Positions 1 through 8,907 of a stretch of DNA of 64,000 nucleotides are shown here, piece by piece; the first letter of the stretch is position 1; each line of letters begins with the position of its first letter. The DNA is from Trichomonas vaginalis G3 (taxonomy: Eukaryota; Parabasalia; Trichomonadida; Trichomonadidae). A program made the translations under genes and the position numbers. Below the pieces are notes generated by a model, which saw only the letters and a program-made list of their open reading frames with translations, was not told the DNA's origin and did no database searches. The stretch lies in assembly GCF_026262505.1 (NCBI RefSeq), contig NC_067206.1, forward strand, positions 15,620,205 to 15,684,204. The letters are read 5' to 3'.

Positions 1-306
1 TAAATGCATTGTTTCACCTTTCATCTGGTCATTAAAGTCTTTTGCGTGTTTTGCAAACTCATCGTCCTTTCCTAAAGCATTTTCTGACTCAGTTGCAACC
101 AAATTGGATGCTTTATTTATGAGCCCTATTTTATTTAATCTTAACTTCTTTGCAACCCAGCCTCCAATCTTCCCTTTATTTGCATCTAATGTCTTCGAAA
201 CCCTTCCTCCACTCATTTTATTTACTGCGTCATAAGCTCCAAGTGCTTTTGCTCCAAATGCTAATGCTTTTGTTCCCATTGCGCCTAAAGCTGCCCAAGC
301 TACCAT
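1..306 (-). CDS. Small Ala/Gly/Lys-rich protein, runs off the window
   Basis: The open frame starts at the ATG at 306, in a TAAATG context, and continues past base 1, so the C-terminus is not seen. About 102 residues are visible. The N-terminal third is rich in alanine and glycine with regularly spaced lysines (around GTKALAFGAKALGAYD), which suggests amphipathic helices. The rest is charged. It lies next to the capsid-block genes on the same strand. Element 2 has two small amphipathic proteins beside its major capsid gene, so a membrane-active or cementing virion protein is possible. That role is inference; I recognise no domain. Confidence 0.55.
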   Translation of the reverse strand, partial: MVAWAALGAMGTKALAFGAKALGAYDAVNKMSGGRVSKTLDANKGKIGGWVAKKLRLNKIGLINKASNLVATESENALGKDDEFAKHAKDFNDQMKGETMHL

Positions 307-531
307 TTACCCCATATTAAAATCATCTCTCTTCAATATTATCTCATAAAAGTTCTCGTTACTGGAGAAAGTCAATGAAACATAAACATTCTCACGGGCT
401 TCGCCCTCACCGCTTTGCGGTCTATCTAACTTCTTTCTTATATCATCTATACGCTTCAAAATGTCTGAACAATTGCTAACATCTTCTACAACAGTTATTT
501 CATCATGAATGACCTTCAAGAACAAGCTCAT
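307..531 (-). CDS. 74-aa hypothetical protein with embedded hairpin unit
   Basis: A small open frame packed directly between its neighbours, one base from each. The start has a TAAATG context. The middle of the protein (around DRPQSGEGEAREN) is encoded by a GC-rich double-hairpin unit at 396-420, which keeps the frame open. The sequence around it is ordinary AT-rich element DNA. No family is recognised. Its place in a tightly packed same-strand run with the minor structural gene suggests co-expression with virion genes, which is inference. Confidence 0.5.
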   Translation of the reverse strand: MSLFLKVIHDEITVVEDVSNCSDILKRIDDIRKKLDRPQSGEGEARENVYVSLTFSSNENFYEIILKRDDFNMG

Positions 532-1413
532 TTAATATGCTATTAAAATCATCTCAATAATGAGTCCATCCTTTCCGTCTTTGGGTAGCACAACATCTTT
601 CATTGAAGAAGGTTCGACAAGTCTTATGTTAAACTTACTGACAAAGTTTGTTATACTATAATGCTTCGGCGGCGAATACATGTAGTTTGAAAGACATAAT
701 ATAGATTCTTCAGCAAATTCACTTATACTGGATTTTATAACAATGTTCTCACGAGACCAAATACCACCAATTGACAATCTTGTAAGCAATCCTGCTGAGC
801 CTTCAACTGTAAACGTCGATGGTAACATTCCACGAAGGTCATCTATTGACATCGTTGAGTTACTGTATTTAAATATTTTCTTAAAGCAATCGTCATTATC
901 TAACCATGCAATAGCTTTGAAGTTTTCATTCGAATATACATCTGCTTCATTAAATGTAAAACCTGACTTCTTTGCAGAGATGACTTTAAAATCTATTGAG
1001 TTTGTTTCAAAATTATATGCTATGGTAACTTCTGAAGGTAATGGATGCCCTTCCGCAGTCAGTTGTTCTCTCACTACCGTTTGAAGCTTTGTATTAAAAA
1101 CTTTCATGTCATCTCCTGTGTCTAGGTTCACATACACAGCAACAGGGAAACTATCTTGCTTCTTTGTTTCATCATTATATCTCAAAACATTAAAGTTCTT
1201 CAATAATATTGTCCTTCCTGCTGGAATACTTCTAACTTGTCTTATTTCAATAGCTTTCTCACCTCCTACATACTCTACCCAGTGTCTTGGATATTCATAA
1301 GTATACTGACTTTCTTGAATTTTGGTTGGTTTCATCATAACGTGTTCATAGTATATCTTTATACTCTTGTCAGTTAGACTCGGTGCTATGTTCTGAATAT
1401 TTCTGACTTGCAT
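532..1413 (-). CDS. Minor structural protein candidate, family shared by both Polintons
   Basis: A 293-residue protein if the start is the ATG at 1413; the open frame extends further but would overlap the divergent ATPase gene, so the shorter start is preferred. Residues near the N-terminus (YEYPRHWVEYVGGEKAIEIRQ and following) share a pattern with the products at 16650-17506 and 38293-38771: an aromatic/basic residue then a proline, a W/F-I/V pair, and a K-x-I strand. This suggests a beta-rich fold. The gene sits in the capsid block and is divergent from the ATPase, with only 16 bases between the two ATGs. A minor virion protein is the best guess. The frame looks whole. Confidence 0.6.
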   Translation of the reverse strand: MQVRNIQNIAPSLTDKSIKIYYEHVMMKPTKIQESQYTYEYPRHWVEYVGGEKAIEIRQVRSIPAGRTILLKNFNVLRYNDETKKQDSFPVAVYVNLDTGDDMKVFNTKLQTVVREQLTAEGHPLPSEVTIAYNFETNSIDFKVISAKKSGFTFNEADVYSNENFKAIAWLDNDDCFKKIFKYSNSTMSIDDLRGMLPSTFTVEGSAGLLTRLSIGGIWSRENIVIKSSISEFAEESILCLSNYMYSPPKHYSITNFVSKFNIRLVEPSSMKDVVLPKDGKDGLIIEMILIAY

Positions 1414-1429
1414 TTTTAATGGAGATAAA

Positions 1430-2315
1430 ATGAAGCATTTAATACATGACGTAGATGAAGACATGAATGAAACTACAGACAAACTTAACTCTTCTCTTAT
1501 TCTTCCTTTCAGCAAAGATTATGAATTCTGTTCAAATGGTGTGTATTTCTATTGTGGAAAGATGGGTTCAGGTAAGACATTTAACCTCATTCGTCATATA
1601 CTCATAACAGAGCGTTTAGGAAACGACTCTTACTATGACCAAATCATTATATCAGCAACTTCAGACTCTATGGACTCAACAGCGAAAACATTTATGTCAA
1701 AAGTTCAAGCCTCTGTCGTTAAAGTTCCAGACAGTGAACTCATTGAATTTCTTCAACGTTACATTCGACGTAAGAGAAAATATTATGCCATCGTTGAATT
1801 TATACAGTCAGGAATGCAAAAGACTTCAGAAGAGATGGAAAGAATTATTGACAAACACCACTTACGTCAGTACTCAGGAGTTTACGATATGAAACGACTT
1901 ACAAACTACATTCTGTCAAAACTTTCAAAATACCCCTTCAAAAAGTATCCTTCAAACACTCTGCTCGTTTGTGACGACTTCGCCGGAAAAGGTTTAGTGT
2001 CAAAACCAGACTCACCATTAGCTAACATCATAACTAAAGTCAGACATTACCATTAACTGTAGCAATACTTATGCAAACATGGCGTTTCTTGCTTTAAACA
2101 TAAAACGTCTCATAACTGACTTCGTTATCTTTCAAGGTTTCTCACGCTATGATATTGAACTCATTTGGAAACAGTCAGGTATAACATTACCTTTTGAAGA
2201 AATTTGGGAAGCATATAAGTCTCTCATCTCTCCTCGTTCATACCTTGAGATTCATATCATGACTAATACCATTAAAGTCAAAAATATTCCATGGGAACGA
2301 CCAACATTGTTTTAA
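1430..2315 (+). pseudogene. Genome-packaging ATPase (FtsK/HerA, A32-like), broken
   Basis: This part of the Polinton matches the viral packaging ATPase that pumps DNA into capsids. Visible are a Walker A loop (GKMGSGKT) near the N-terminus, a Walker B strand (LLVCDDF) in the second half, and the C-terminal region with VIFQGFSRYDIELIW, which resembles IFSGFSRQQLNVMLY in the ATPase of element 2. It sits in the structural block next to the minor structural gene. It is broken, with about one or two breaks. The family call rests on the motifs and the context. Confidence 0.8.
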
Positions 2316-2716
2316 AGTTTAACCTTCAATTGACTGATGGTAAACAAATTCCATGCATCTCTGTCGCCATTTCTGTTAATATTTTTGCTGTCATTCATAT
2401 CATCCACTTCCCCATCCGTTAGCTTTTGAGGATATGCGTTAGAATAGCTGTTCTTAAATGAAGGCTTTTCACCTTTGAGAGCATAAACTCTATAACTTTC
2501 TGCATACTTTATGTTTGAACCTCCTGAGCCATCATTGACATAAATTTTTATAGGCTTCCACCCTTTGTTCATATTCCTGCTTCTTCCCTTAGCTCTTTTG
2601 TTCAGTAGTTCTACATCTTTATACACAGCTCCTGTCTCAGTGAATTCAACAATATTTTCATTCGTTAGCTTTACATTCAAACCCTTGTCGAGTATATTGT
2701 TCATTTCATACATATA
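2312..2716 (-). CDS. 134-aa hypothetical Polinton protein
   Basis: A small gene on the minus strand, overlapping the end of the ATPase region by four bases. The open frame extends upstream to 2830, but the ATG at 2716 (or 2707) is preferred because the divergent gene starts at 2739. The product is mixed in charge, with a lysine/arginine-rich stretch (around NKRAKGRSRNMNKGW) and a glycine/serine turn. No family is recognised. It lies inside the structural block. Confidence 0.5.
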   Translation of the reverse strand, partial: YMYEMNNILDKGLNVKLTNENIVEFTETGAVYKDVELLNKRAKGRSRNMNKGWKPIKIYVNDGSGGSNIKYAESYRVYALKGEKPSFKNSYSNAYPQKLTDGEVDDMNDSKNINRNGDRDAWNLFTISQLKVKL

Positions 2717-2738
2717 AAAGGTTTTTATTCTATATGAA

Positions 2739-3353
2739 ATGAGAAGCAAATCCATCTTAGCTGGTGCCGTTAATGTTCCAATTGAACCAACATCAAATGT
2801 TGACTCACGAACGACAAACAATATTGTCATAAAGAACTATAGTTCAGAGTGTTTGAAAGAAAAAGAACCAGAACTGAAATCCGTGAATTTAAACACAGCT
2901 TCAAACGCTAACGCTACATCAGATGTTAAGTTAGAGTATCCACCACTGGACCAAATTCTTTCAAGAGAAGCCAACGACAACCCTTACACAAATGTTCAAA
3001 CAAATCCTTCAGATAACGTAGACCATTACCTTCTTCAGTTATACCAAACAATTTTACTCAAAGACGATAAGAAGCTTTTGACAAATCTTATAAGTAAGAA
3101 CCAAATAATTCTAACAAAGGAGGACCTTGAAAATGTTATCTCACGAATAACAGGGAAACAATGTGTCATTGACTATCTCGACCCTGAAATCGAATGCTGT
3201 GGTCAAACTCCAATATTCATGAAAATAGGTAACATCCGCATCATTGAAACACCAGGTACTCCAGGAGTTGAGTTTAAGTATAAATATTCGAACGAGTATA
3301 CAAAACTATCTACTTACTATAAGCTTTGTTTGAAATATGTTTTAGTAAATTAA
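2739..3353 (+). CDS. 204-aa conserved Polinton protein of the capsid block
   Basis: The product has a low-complexity N-terminal half rich in N, S, T and E, and a structured C-terminal half. The C-terminal half, from about residue 100, resembles the product of 38770-39467 in element 2: both have a region of the type LLTNLISKNQIILTKEDL followed by a C-C pair (ECCGQ here, SCCEQ there). Conservation in two divergent elements shows it is a genuine element gene. It starts 22 bases from the divergent neighbour. The function is unknown; a virion or assembly role is inferred from position. Confidence 0.6.
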   Translation: MRSKSILAGAVNVPIEPTSNVDSRTTNNIVIKNYSSECLKEKEPELKSVNLNTASNANATSDVKLEYPPLDQILSREANDNPYTNVQTNPSDNVDHYLLQLYQTILLKDDKKLLTNLISKNQIILTKEDLENVISRITGKQCVIDYLDPEIECCGQTPIFMKIGNIRIIETPGTPGVEFKYKYSNEYTKLSTYYKLCLKYVLVN

Positions 3354-3589
3354 AGCAATTTGTAATATCTATCCAAAACTTCTTCAACAGTATCGAACTC
3401 ATCTTCATAATGCAAACCTAATCTTATTGACTTGGTGCAGTTTTCACTAACACAATATTTTTCTGTTCTCTTGACTGACATAACTAACTCATTTGTTTCA
3501 TCAAACAGCAACAACCAAAGTTCATGACCTAATACATAACATTCATACTTTATATTTTTAGCTCTGAGTTCTCTTGTAAGCTGTTGCAT
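3350..3589 (-). CDS. 79-aa hypothetical protein
   Basis: A small frame whose start overlaps the 3' end of the penton-like gene by 40 bases and whose end overlaps the convergent 204-aa gene by four bases. The start has a TAAATG context. It contains two cysteines (YCVSENC) and several aromatic residues (ELWLLLFDE). No family is recognised. The tight packing is typical of this element. Confidence 0.45.
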   Translation of the reverse strand: MQQLTRELRAKNIKYECYVLGHELWLLLFDETNELVMSVKRTEKYCVSENCTKSIRLGLHYEDEFDTVEEVLDRYYKLL

Positions 3590-4326
3590 TTAATATTTTC
3601 TAAAAAGTCAACTTCAACAGTCATTCGCACTGGTGCCTTCAGTTCTACAGGCTCTCCTTGAAAGTCAACAAGTCTGAATTGCATGTCTTTCAAATTATGA
3701 GGACTAATGCGAACCCATTTACCTAAATGAGTTGCTATGACAGGAACGTTTGGAATGAACATTGAATTTACTTCATAACAGAAGGATTTATATTCTACTG
3801 AACCTTTACTATTAACTCCTGAAATACCTGTGACATTAGCTATTTTTGACTCAATGTACAAACAATTGCCATAACATACGTATGGAACAGATTTCATCTC
3901 AATCGTTTTGTCAACACTTTTCAAAGGAAATGTCATATGGTATGCTCCCAAAAGAAGTTGTACTCTATGACTCATTCTTGGTATCTTAAACTCTTTCGCA
4001 TAACTGAACTTCAAAACTCCTGCAATAAGTTTAACATTCATTAAGTTTTCTCCGTTATCCTTGTTTATTGTAGTATTTATGAGAGCATTTAACACTCCAG
4101 CTAATGTTTCCATCTTATATTCTACATTATTGTGAAATCTTATTTCGTGCTTCTTTCCATCTATTTCAAGCTCCATGAAATCTGTTTCGTCAGTTATAAC
4201 GAATGAAGCAATAGTATTAAAGTCAACCATTCTGAATGCAAGTGGCTCATTCTGTAGACCTAAGTTTGTTTGTAGTTTTACTGTCCCGTATTCGTTTGGG
4301 TCTGTACTTTGCAAATAGAACAACAT
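3550..4326 (-). CDS. Penton-like minor capsid protein
   Basis: A 258-residue protein if it starts at the ATG at 4326, chosen because the divergent fibre gene starts at 4344, leaving 17 bases. The C-terminal half matches the layout of a protein found in many Polintons: a QLLLG/SLLGI strand, a long beta region with Y-N-x-L-Y, and a closing FRLVDFQGEPVELKAPVRMTV segment. The protein at 37600-38271 in element 2 shares the SLLGI region and a similar end. Penton or minor capsid protein is the likely role, placed at capsid vertices next to the fibre. The neighbouring fibre gene fits this. The frame looks whole. The family assignment is by pattern only. Confidence 0.6.
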   Translation of the reverse strand: MLFYLQSTDPNEYGTVKLQTNLGLQNEPLAFRMVDFNTIASFVITDETDFMELEIDGKKHEIRFHNNVEYKMETLAGVLNALINTTINKDNGENLMNVKLIAGVLKFSYAKEFKIPRMSHRVQLLLGAYHMTFPLKSVDKTIEMKSVPYVCYGNCLYIESKIANVTGISGVNSKGSVEYKSFCYEVNSMFIPNVPVIATHLGKWVRISPHNLKDMQFRLVDFQGEPVELKAPVRMTVEVDFLENIKCNSLQENSELKI

Positions 4327-4343
4327 TTTATTCTCATTAAAAT

Positions 4344-7300
4344 ATGAGTATAGCTGCATATGCGTATGAAGCTGACAGAGCTAAACGTTTATATTTTGGT
4401 CAATACTCTCTCACACTTACTGACAAATATATTGTTATCAGTGATGGAAATACCGAGAAATACATAACATGGAAGGACTATGAAAAGTTTGACCCCATTT
4501 TAACTCCATGCACTATGCCATTCATTGTAAATGGTGAAGTTGTCATGAAGAACGACACAACAGTATATAAGTCTGTTCATGAAGCGTTAGAATATATGTT
4601 GAATTATAATCCCGAAAGATTTGACCCAAGCACTACGCCATGTACAATGCCTTTTATTAAGGATGGTGAAATCGTAAGAGTTCCGGATTCAACGGTTTAC
4701 ACAGCTGTTCAAAACAGTTTACAAAACATTTTAGCGAATATCTTTAATTCAGAAACTACAGAAATAAAATTACCATATATAACAGATGCTAAAGAAATTA
4801 AATCAAAAACGACAACATTATTTACGTCACTTAATGATTTAATGACTTATATCATTAATATTCCTGCACCAACTATAGCATTTGATCCAAACTCGACGGT
4901 TTGCAGTGTACCTTTCATAAATGACAGTTCATTAATTACTTTAAGGGATTCGACAGTAAATGAATCATTAAAGGCGTCATTAATGAAAATCATTGATTTT
5001 AATTCATTCATGAATACATATAATTCATTCATTAATGTTTCATATGCTTCTAAAGAAGGTGAGCCAAAAACTATCGATAAAGCGGTGTATGAAATAAAAG
5101 CATCAACGACGAAATTGAATTCGTTAACTTTTGACGGTGATAGTTTCGTTAATGACATAACATCGGGGAAAACAATTTTAACGAAAGAATATTTAAAATC
5201 TCATGTTAGTGAGTTCGTTGAAATTGAAAAAGAAGGTGGAATTAAGTTCGATCCACTGAATTTCATTTTCAGCTTAGCGAATGCGGGTGTTAGTTTCGCT
5301 GAATGGACAACTATACAGAGTGAAATAAATGCAATATGGACGTTTTTGGGGTCAAAAGCGGGAATGGGTGAGCTTGTAAATGCTGCAAGAACATTAGGTG
5401 AAACAGGAAATTTTGTAGATGGTTTTAAAAGACTTGTTTCAAATGTTTTAACAAACACAAAGAAATTATTTAGATATACCGTACATAACGGACGGATTTT
5501 CGAACAGATAGCAACAAACCCTCCGGTTATGGCTGCGTTGATGATGGTTAGAGATATAAAACCACGTAACGACGGGAACGAAGAACATGAACAACAGGAT
5601 ACTGGTCGGGTTATTCGAGACATTAAAAACGTGTATCCTGAAGTTATTGATTTATTTAGAGGAGTTAATGATTCAATTTCAAAACATTCTATAACCCTCG
5701 ATGAAGAGAATAAATTAACAGATTATATATTCGTCATTATTGCAGAATTAATGAAGAGAATAAATGAAAAAGGAATTGGTGATATCATTAATGTCAGCGA
5801 TGTAATGATGAAAAGAAATTTTGACTCATTATTTACAAAACCGAAAACAGAATATAGTCTTTATGACGTAATTACCGAATTAATGAAAAAGATTAATGAT
5901 AATAAGAGTTCTGGCGGAAGAGTTGAATTAGAAGTGAATGATGTTAATGAGAAATTAGCCGAAAAAGCAAACAAAAATGAGCTTTTAGCTCTGAGTGATA
6001 AAGTCAAGAACCACGTTCATTATATAACTTCAGACGAACAGATTATAACGAACTACCATGGATATTTAACACGAAGTGATGAAGCGAAGACAAAAAATGT
6101 TAATGAAAGAAGATATAAATACATTCGTGCTAAAGGTTATGACATAAGCTGTACTGTACAGTATGATGTAGCTAAAGCACCAGAAGCATTTGGTTATACC
6201 GGTGAAATTTATGCCTCTACTTTCAATGTTAACGGTGTATTAGTTGAACCAAGATTTACTTTGAGAGTTAAGTCAAAAATAACGTTTGAAGATGCTATTA
6301 AAAGTAAAGCTGACAAAGTTGAACTTGAAGCAATGAACAAAGTTTTGAAATCTCATAAACACAACATCTCCGATATAAATGAACTTCAAGCTACATTAGA
6401 CAGTAAAGCCGACAAGAACCATACACATAAATCCTTCACTACTGTTAGAGCAGACGACATAATATTGAACTATACCCTTGGTTCAAGTGCACCTTTAGAG
6501 AATCCAAGTACAAGCGTAAAAGATACACTAAACAATTTAGATAACAGTTGCAGGAATATTGAAGGTCATGCCAGAAACTTTGAAGCACATGAACTACCAG
6601 CAATGTTAGATAAGAAAGCCGACAAAACTTATGTAGATGAAAATTATGCAAAGAAGTCGGAAGTAAATGCTGCGCTTAATGGAAAAGCCGATAAAGAGCA
6701 CGTGCATGAAGAATTTCAAACAATCAAGATTAAAGAAATTAAGGCATGCATCGAAATAGTAACAAAAACAGGAAGAGACGGTGCAACTGTACAAGAACAA
6801 AGAATTTATCCTCCTACTTTTCCTAATGGTTTAATAACAAACAATATAAATATTGTAGAAGGCAATAAAACTATAAACGTTAAACATGAACTTCTAACAA
6901 TGAAGGCCCAGATTCTTGAAACCATATATCCTATAGGCTCTATTTATACGTCAATGAACTCAACAAATCCGGCAAGTGTTTTAGGTTTTGGTACGTGGGA
7001 ACAGATTGTAGATAAATTCCTCTATTGTGCGAACTCTTCAAAGCAAACAGGTGGTTCGAAGAAAATTACTGAAGCAAACCTTCCACCGCACACTCATACA
7101 GGAACTACAAACACAACAGGTAGTCATTCACATTCAATAACAAAAAGAGGTTATACAAATCTTGCAGCAGGTTCGGATAGACAGGAATGCATGCATAGAT
7201 ATGATATTTCAAGTGACCCAGTAGATTCAAGCACAGGTATTTTCTGTGGAACCGCAGGAAATCATTCACACACTTTCACAACAAATCCAACAGGCTCGGG

Positions 7301-7355
7301 TGCAGATTATATGCCACCATTTGTGACTATATTCGCATGGTACCGCGTTCAATGA
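4344..7355 (+). CDS. Long fibre with phage tail-collar-like C-terminus
   Basis: A 1003-residue protein. The N-terminal ~45 residues (YAYEADRAKRLYFGQ) resemble the start of the element 2 fibre and probably anchor it. Residues ~50-220 hold three or four repeats of the type FDP-x2-TPCTMPFI-x-DGE-x-DSTVY. A long shaft follows, with K-A-D-K-x-Y-V units typical of trimeric fibres (around residues 540-800). The last ~150 residues match phage short-tail-fibre collar domains: YPIGSIYTSMN, GFGTWEQI, several H-x-H motifs, and a closing MPPFVTIFAWYRVQ. In phages such domains trimerise, bind metal through H-x-H and attach to host cells. The frame looks whole. A host-attachment spike on the virion is the likely role. 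Confidence 0.85.
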   Translation: MSIAAYAYEADRAKRLYFGQYSLTLTDKYIVISDGNTEKYITWKDYEKFDPILTPCTMPFIVNGEVVMKNDTTVYKSVHEALEYMLNYNPERFDPSTTPCTMPFIKDGEIVRVPDSTVYTAVQNSLQNILANIFNSETTEIKLPYITDAKEIKSKTTTLFTSLNDLMTYIINIPAPTIAFDPNSTVCSVPFINDSSLITLRDSTVNESLKASLMKIIDFNSFMNTYNSFINVSYASKEGEPKTIDKAVYEIKASTTKLNSLTFDGDSFVNDITSGKTILTKEYLKSHVSEFVEIEKEGGIKFDPLNFIFSLANAGVSFAEWTTIQSEINAIWTFLGSKAGMGELVNAARTLGETGNFVDGFKRLVSNVLTNTKKLFRYTVHNGRIFEQIATNPPVMAALMMVRDIKPRNDGNEEHEQQDTGRVIRDIKNVYPEVIDLFRGVNDSISKHSITLDEENKLTDYIFVIIAELMKRINEKGIGDIINVSDVMMKRNFDSLFTKPKTEYSLYDVITELMKKINDNKSSGGRVELEVNDVNEKLAEKANKNELLALSDKVKNHVHYITSDEQIITNYHGYLTRSDEAKTKNVNERRYKYIRAKGYDISCTVQYDVAKAPEAFGYTGEIYASTFNVNGVLVEPRFTLRVKSKITFEDAIKSKADKVELEAMNKVLKSHKHNISDINELQATLDSKADKNHTHKSFTTVRADDIILNYTLGSSAPLENPSTSVKDTLNNLDNSCRNIEGHARNFEAHELPAMLDKKADKTYVDENYAKKSEVNAALNGKADKEHVHEEFQTIKIKEIKACIEIVTKTGRDGATVQEQRIYPPTFPNGLITNNINIVEGNKTINVKHELLTMKAQILETIYPIGSIYTSMNSTNPASVLGFGTWEQIVDKFLYCANSSKQTGGSKKITEANLPPHTHTGTTNTTGSHSHSITKRGYTNLAAGSDRQECMHRYDISSDPVDSSTGIFCGTAGNHSHTFTTNPTGSGADYMPPFVTIFAWYRVQ

Positions 7356-7360
7356 ACGCG
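7344..7360 (+). terminator. Perfect palindrome across the fibre stop codon
   Basis: Eight-base arms (CGCGTTCA and TGAACGCG) around one central base span the last codons and the stop codon of the fibre gene. It could end or stabilise the transcript. The integrase starts 36 bases further on. Confidence 0.4.
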
Positions 7361-7395
7361 CTTGAGCCTAGAATAAAATCTTTAACTTTACATAA

Positions 7396-8481
7396 ATGAG
7401 CTTGAAAGAAGTATTCGAACAACATCCATGGAGGTCATTTAAGAAGTTCAATGAAGCTGCAAAGAGTTGGGGATTTACTAACAGAGCTGAAGTGAAAAGG
7501 TTCTTTGACAAAAATGTTGTACATCAAACAAAAATAAACCCTTACGACTACTTTTTACCAATTTACTCCAACACTCCTGACGCATACCAATTTGACACTC
7601 TCATTCAAAGCAGAAAAGGAGGACATAACCCATTCCTCATCTTCATTAATGTTAACACTCGTAAAGCATATGCATATCCAATGAAAAATAAAGGAACTCG
7701 TGAAGTGTTAAGAGTTTTACAAAAGTTTGTAGCAGAACATAGCCCAAGTACTTTAACATCAGACCAAGACAGTGCATATCTCAGCAATGAAATCACAGAT
7801 TTTCTCATTAAGCATAACATAACTCACTACACTACTGAAGACCATAACCATAACATACTCGGCATCATAAACCGCTTCATAAGGACTCTCAGAGATTTAA
7901 ACCAAGAGCGAGACTTTACCGAAGAAACAATAAAACATTTTCTCGAAGTATATAATTCCTCAACACATTCTACAACAGGATATACACCAAATTCAATGAC
8001 ACAACAACAAGAAGAAAAGTATATACAAAAGAAACGAAGTCAAACGCAAAATATCAGAAATTCAACACAATTTACCCTCATTCCTGGTACAAAAGTTCGT
8101 GTAGTTCTTGACGACAAACCGTTGACAAAGAAACGTTTAAGGTTAAGTCGAAATTATTATATCGTAGACTCTACGCAAGGTAATGGATATCTTATAAAAG
8201 CTGCTGACGACTCCATAGCATTTTACCCTCGTCATAAATTAGTCGAAAGTAGTAATGGCAAACTTGCTGAAACCATTGACGAAGCAAAGCGAGGAGTGGT
8301 TATTGAAATACTTGGCTACAACACAAACGATGACACTTATAAAGTAAGATATGAAGGAGGCGTTGAAGATGTTATACCATCTAAGAACTTGAGAGAATCT
8401 AAACCAACACATCTGGGTCCATTAGAGCGGGAGTACTGGAAAGACAAAAATATGCCAGAAAGAATAAGAAAATTCTTCTAA
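7396..8481 (+). CDS. Polinton integrase (rve-type) with chromo-like C-terminus
   Basis: A 361-residue retroviral-type integrase. The catalytic core runs from about residue 50 to 200, with acidic residues in QFDTL and TSDQDSAY and the family segment GIINRFIRTLRDL. A basic linker and an SH3-like stretch follow, then a short chromodomain-like segment (EILGYNTNDDTYKVRYEGG) near residues 295-325. The enzyme inserts the linear element DNA into the host chromosome and makes a 6-bp target duplication. The start has a TAAATG context. It follows the fibre on the same strand. The frame looks whole and the length fits Polinton integrases. Confidence 0.9.
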   Translation: MSLKEVFEQHPWRSFKKFNEAAKSWGFTNRAEVKRFFDKNVVHQTKINPYDYFLPIYSNTPDAYQFDTLIQSRKGGHNPFLIFINVNTRKAYAYPMKNKGTREVLRVLQKFVAEHSPSTLTSDQDSAYLSNEITDFLIKHNITHYTTEDHNHNILGIINRFIRTLRDLNQERDFTEETIKHFLEVYNSSTHSTTGYTPNSMTQQQEEKYIQKKRSQTQNIRNSTQFTLIPGTKVRVVLDDKPLTKKRLRLSRNYYIVDSTQGNGYLIKAADDSIAFYPRHKLVESSNGKLAETIDEAKRGVVIEILGYNTNDDTYKVRYEGGVEDVIPSKNLRESKPTHLGPLEREYWKDKNMPERIRKFF

Positions 8482-8564
8482 ACTTTTTCATTAGATGTAA
8501 ATCAGACATGAATGAGAACAGTCATGATATCATTAATGGTACCATTTATTTTAACATAAAGACG

Positions 8565-8828
8565 CAAACGGACTCTTTGAGTCCTGAGGTCTTTCAGACC
8601 GAAGCGGCGAGGACGAAGTCCATGACCAAAAATAATGTTTAGGGTAGATGGTTAGATCTACCCTCATTTCTACCCTCATTTCTAACCTCATTTTTTGTAT
8701 TTGACGGGAATTAATTCTTGATTTCAGGGATTTTTTGACGAAGTGCAAATCTTCACTTCGTCAAAAATAACAGTTATCTACCCTCATTTCTACCCTCAGC
8801 CGCTAAGCGGCGAGACCCAAAGGTCTTG
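8565..8828. repeat. Intergenic block of hairpin units and GGGTAGAAAT repeats
   Basis: This gene-free stretch holds four kinds of structure. A long nested hairpin unit lies at 8565-8621 (stems at 8570-8584, 8588-8600 and 8611-8621). A block of short repeats of the GAGGGTAGAAAT type with an AGATCT core lies at 8641-8695, in reverse orientation. An inverted repeat with about 14-bp arms lies at 8731-8767. A two-hairpin unit lies at 8800-8826, preceded by another short repeat. The next gene's promoter follows at once. Confidence 0.75.
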
Positions 8829-8856
8829 AATTTTCATGAATTTCCTTAAGATGAAA

Positions 8857-8907
8857 AAAATAAAGTTAGTTTTATTTTTATTTATTTTTTTATTTTGTAT
8901 AAAAGAT
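8857..8907 (+). promoter_or_regulatory. T-rich upstream box shared with KilA-N-type genes
   Basis: The segment contains ATAAAGTTAGTTTTATTTTT, then a T/A run ending in TTTTGTAT just before the ATG at 8908. Near-identical copies precede the genes at 10011 and 10850, and a diverged copy precedes the element 2 KilA-N gene (minus strand, 35807-35860). It is most likely a promoter duplicated with this gene group. Confidence 0.55.
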
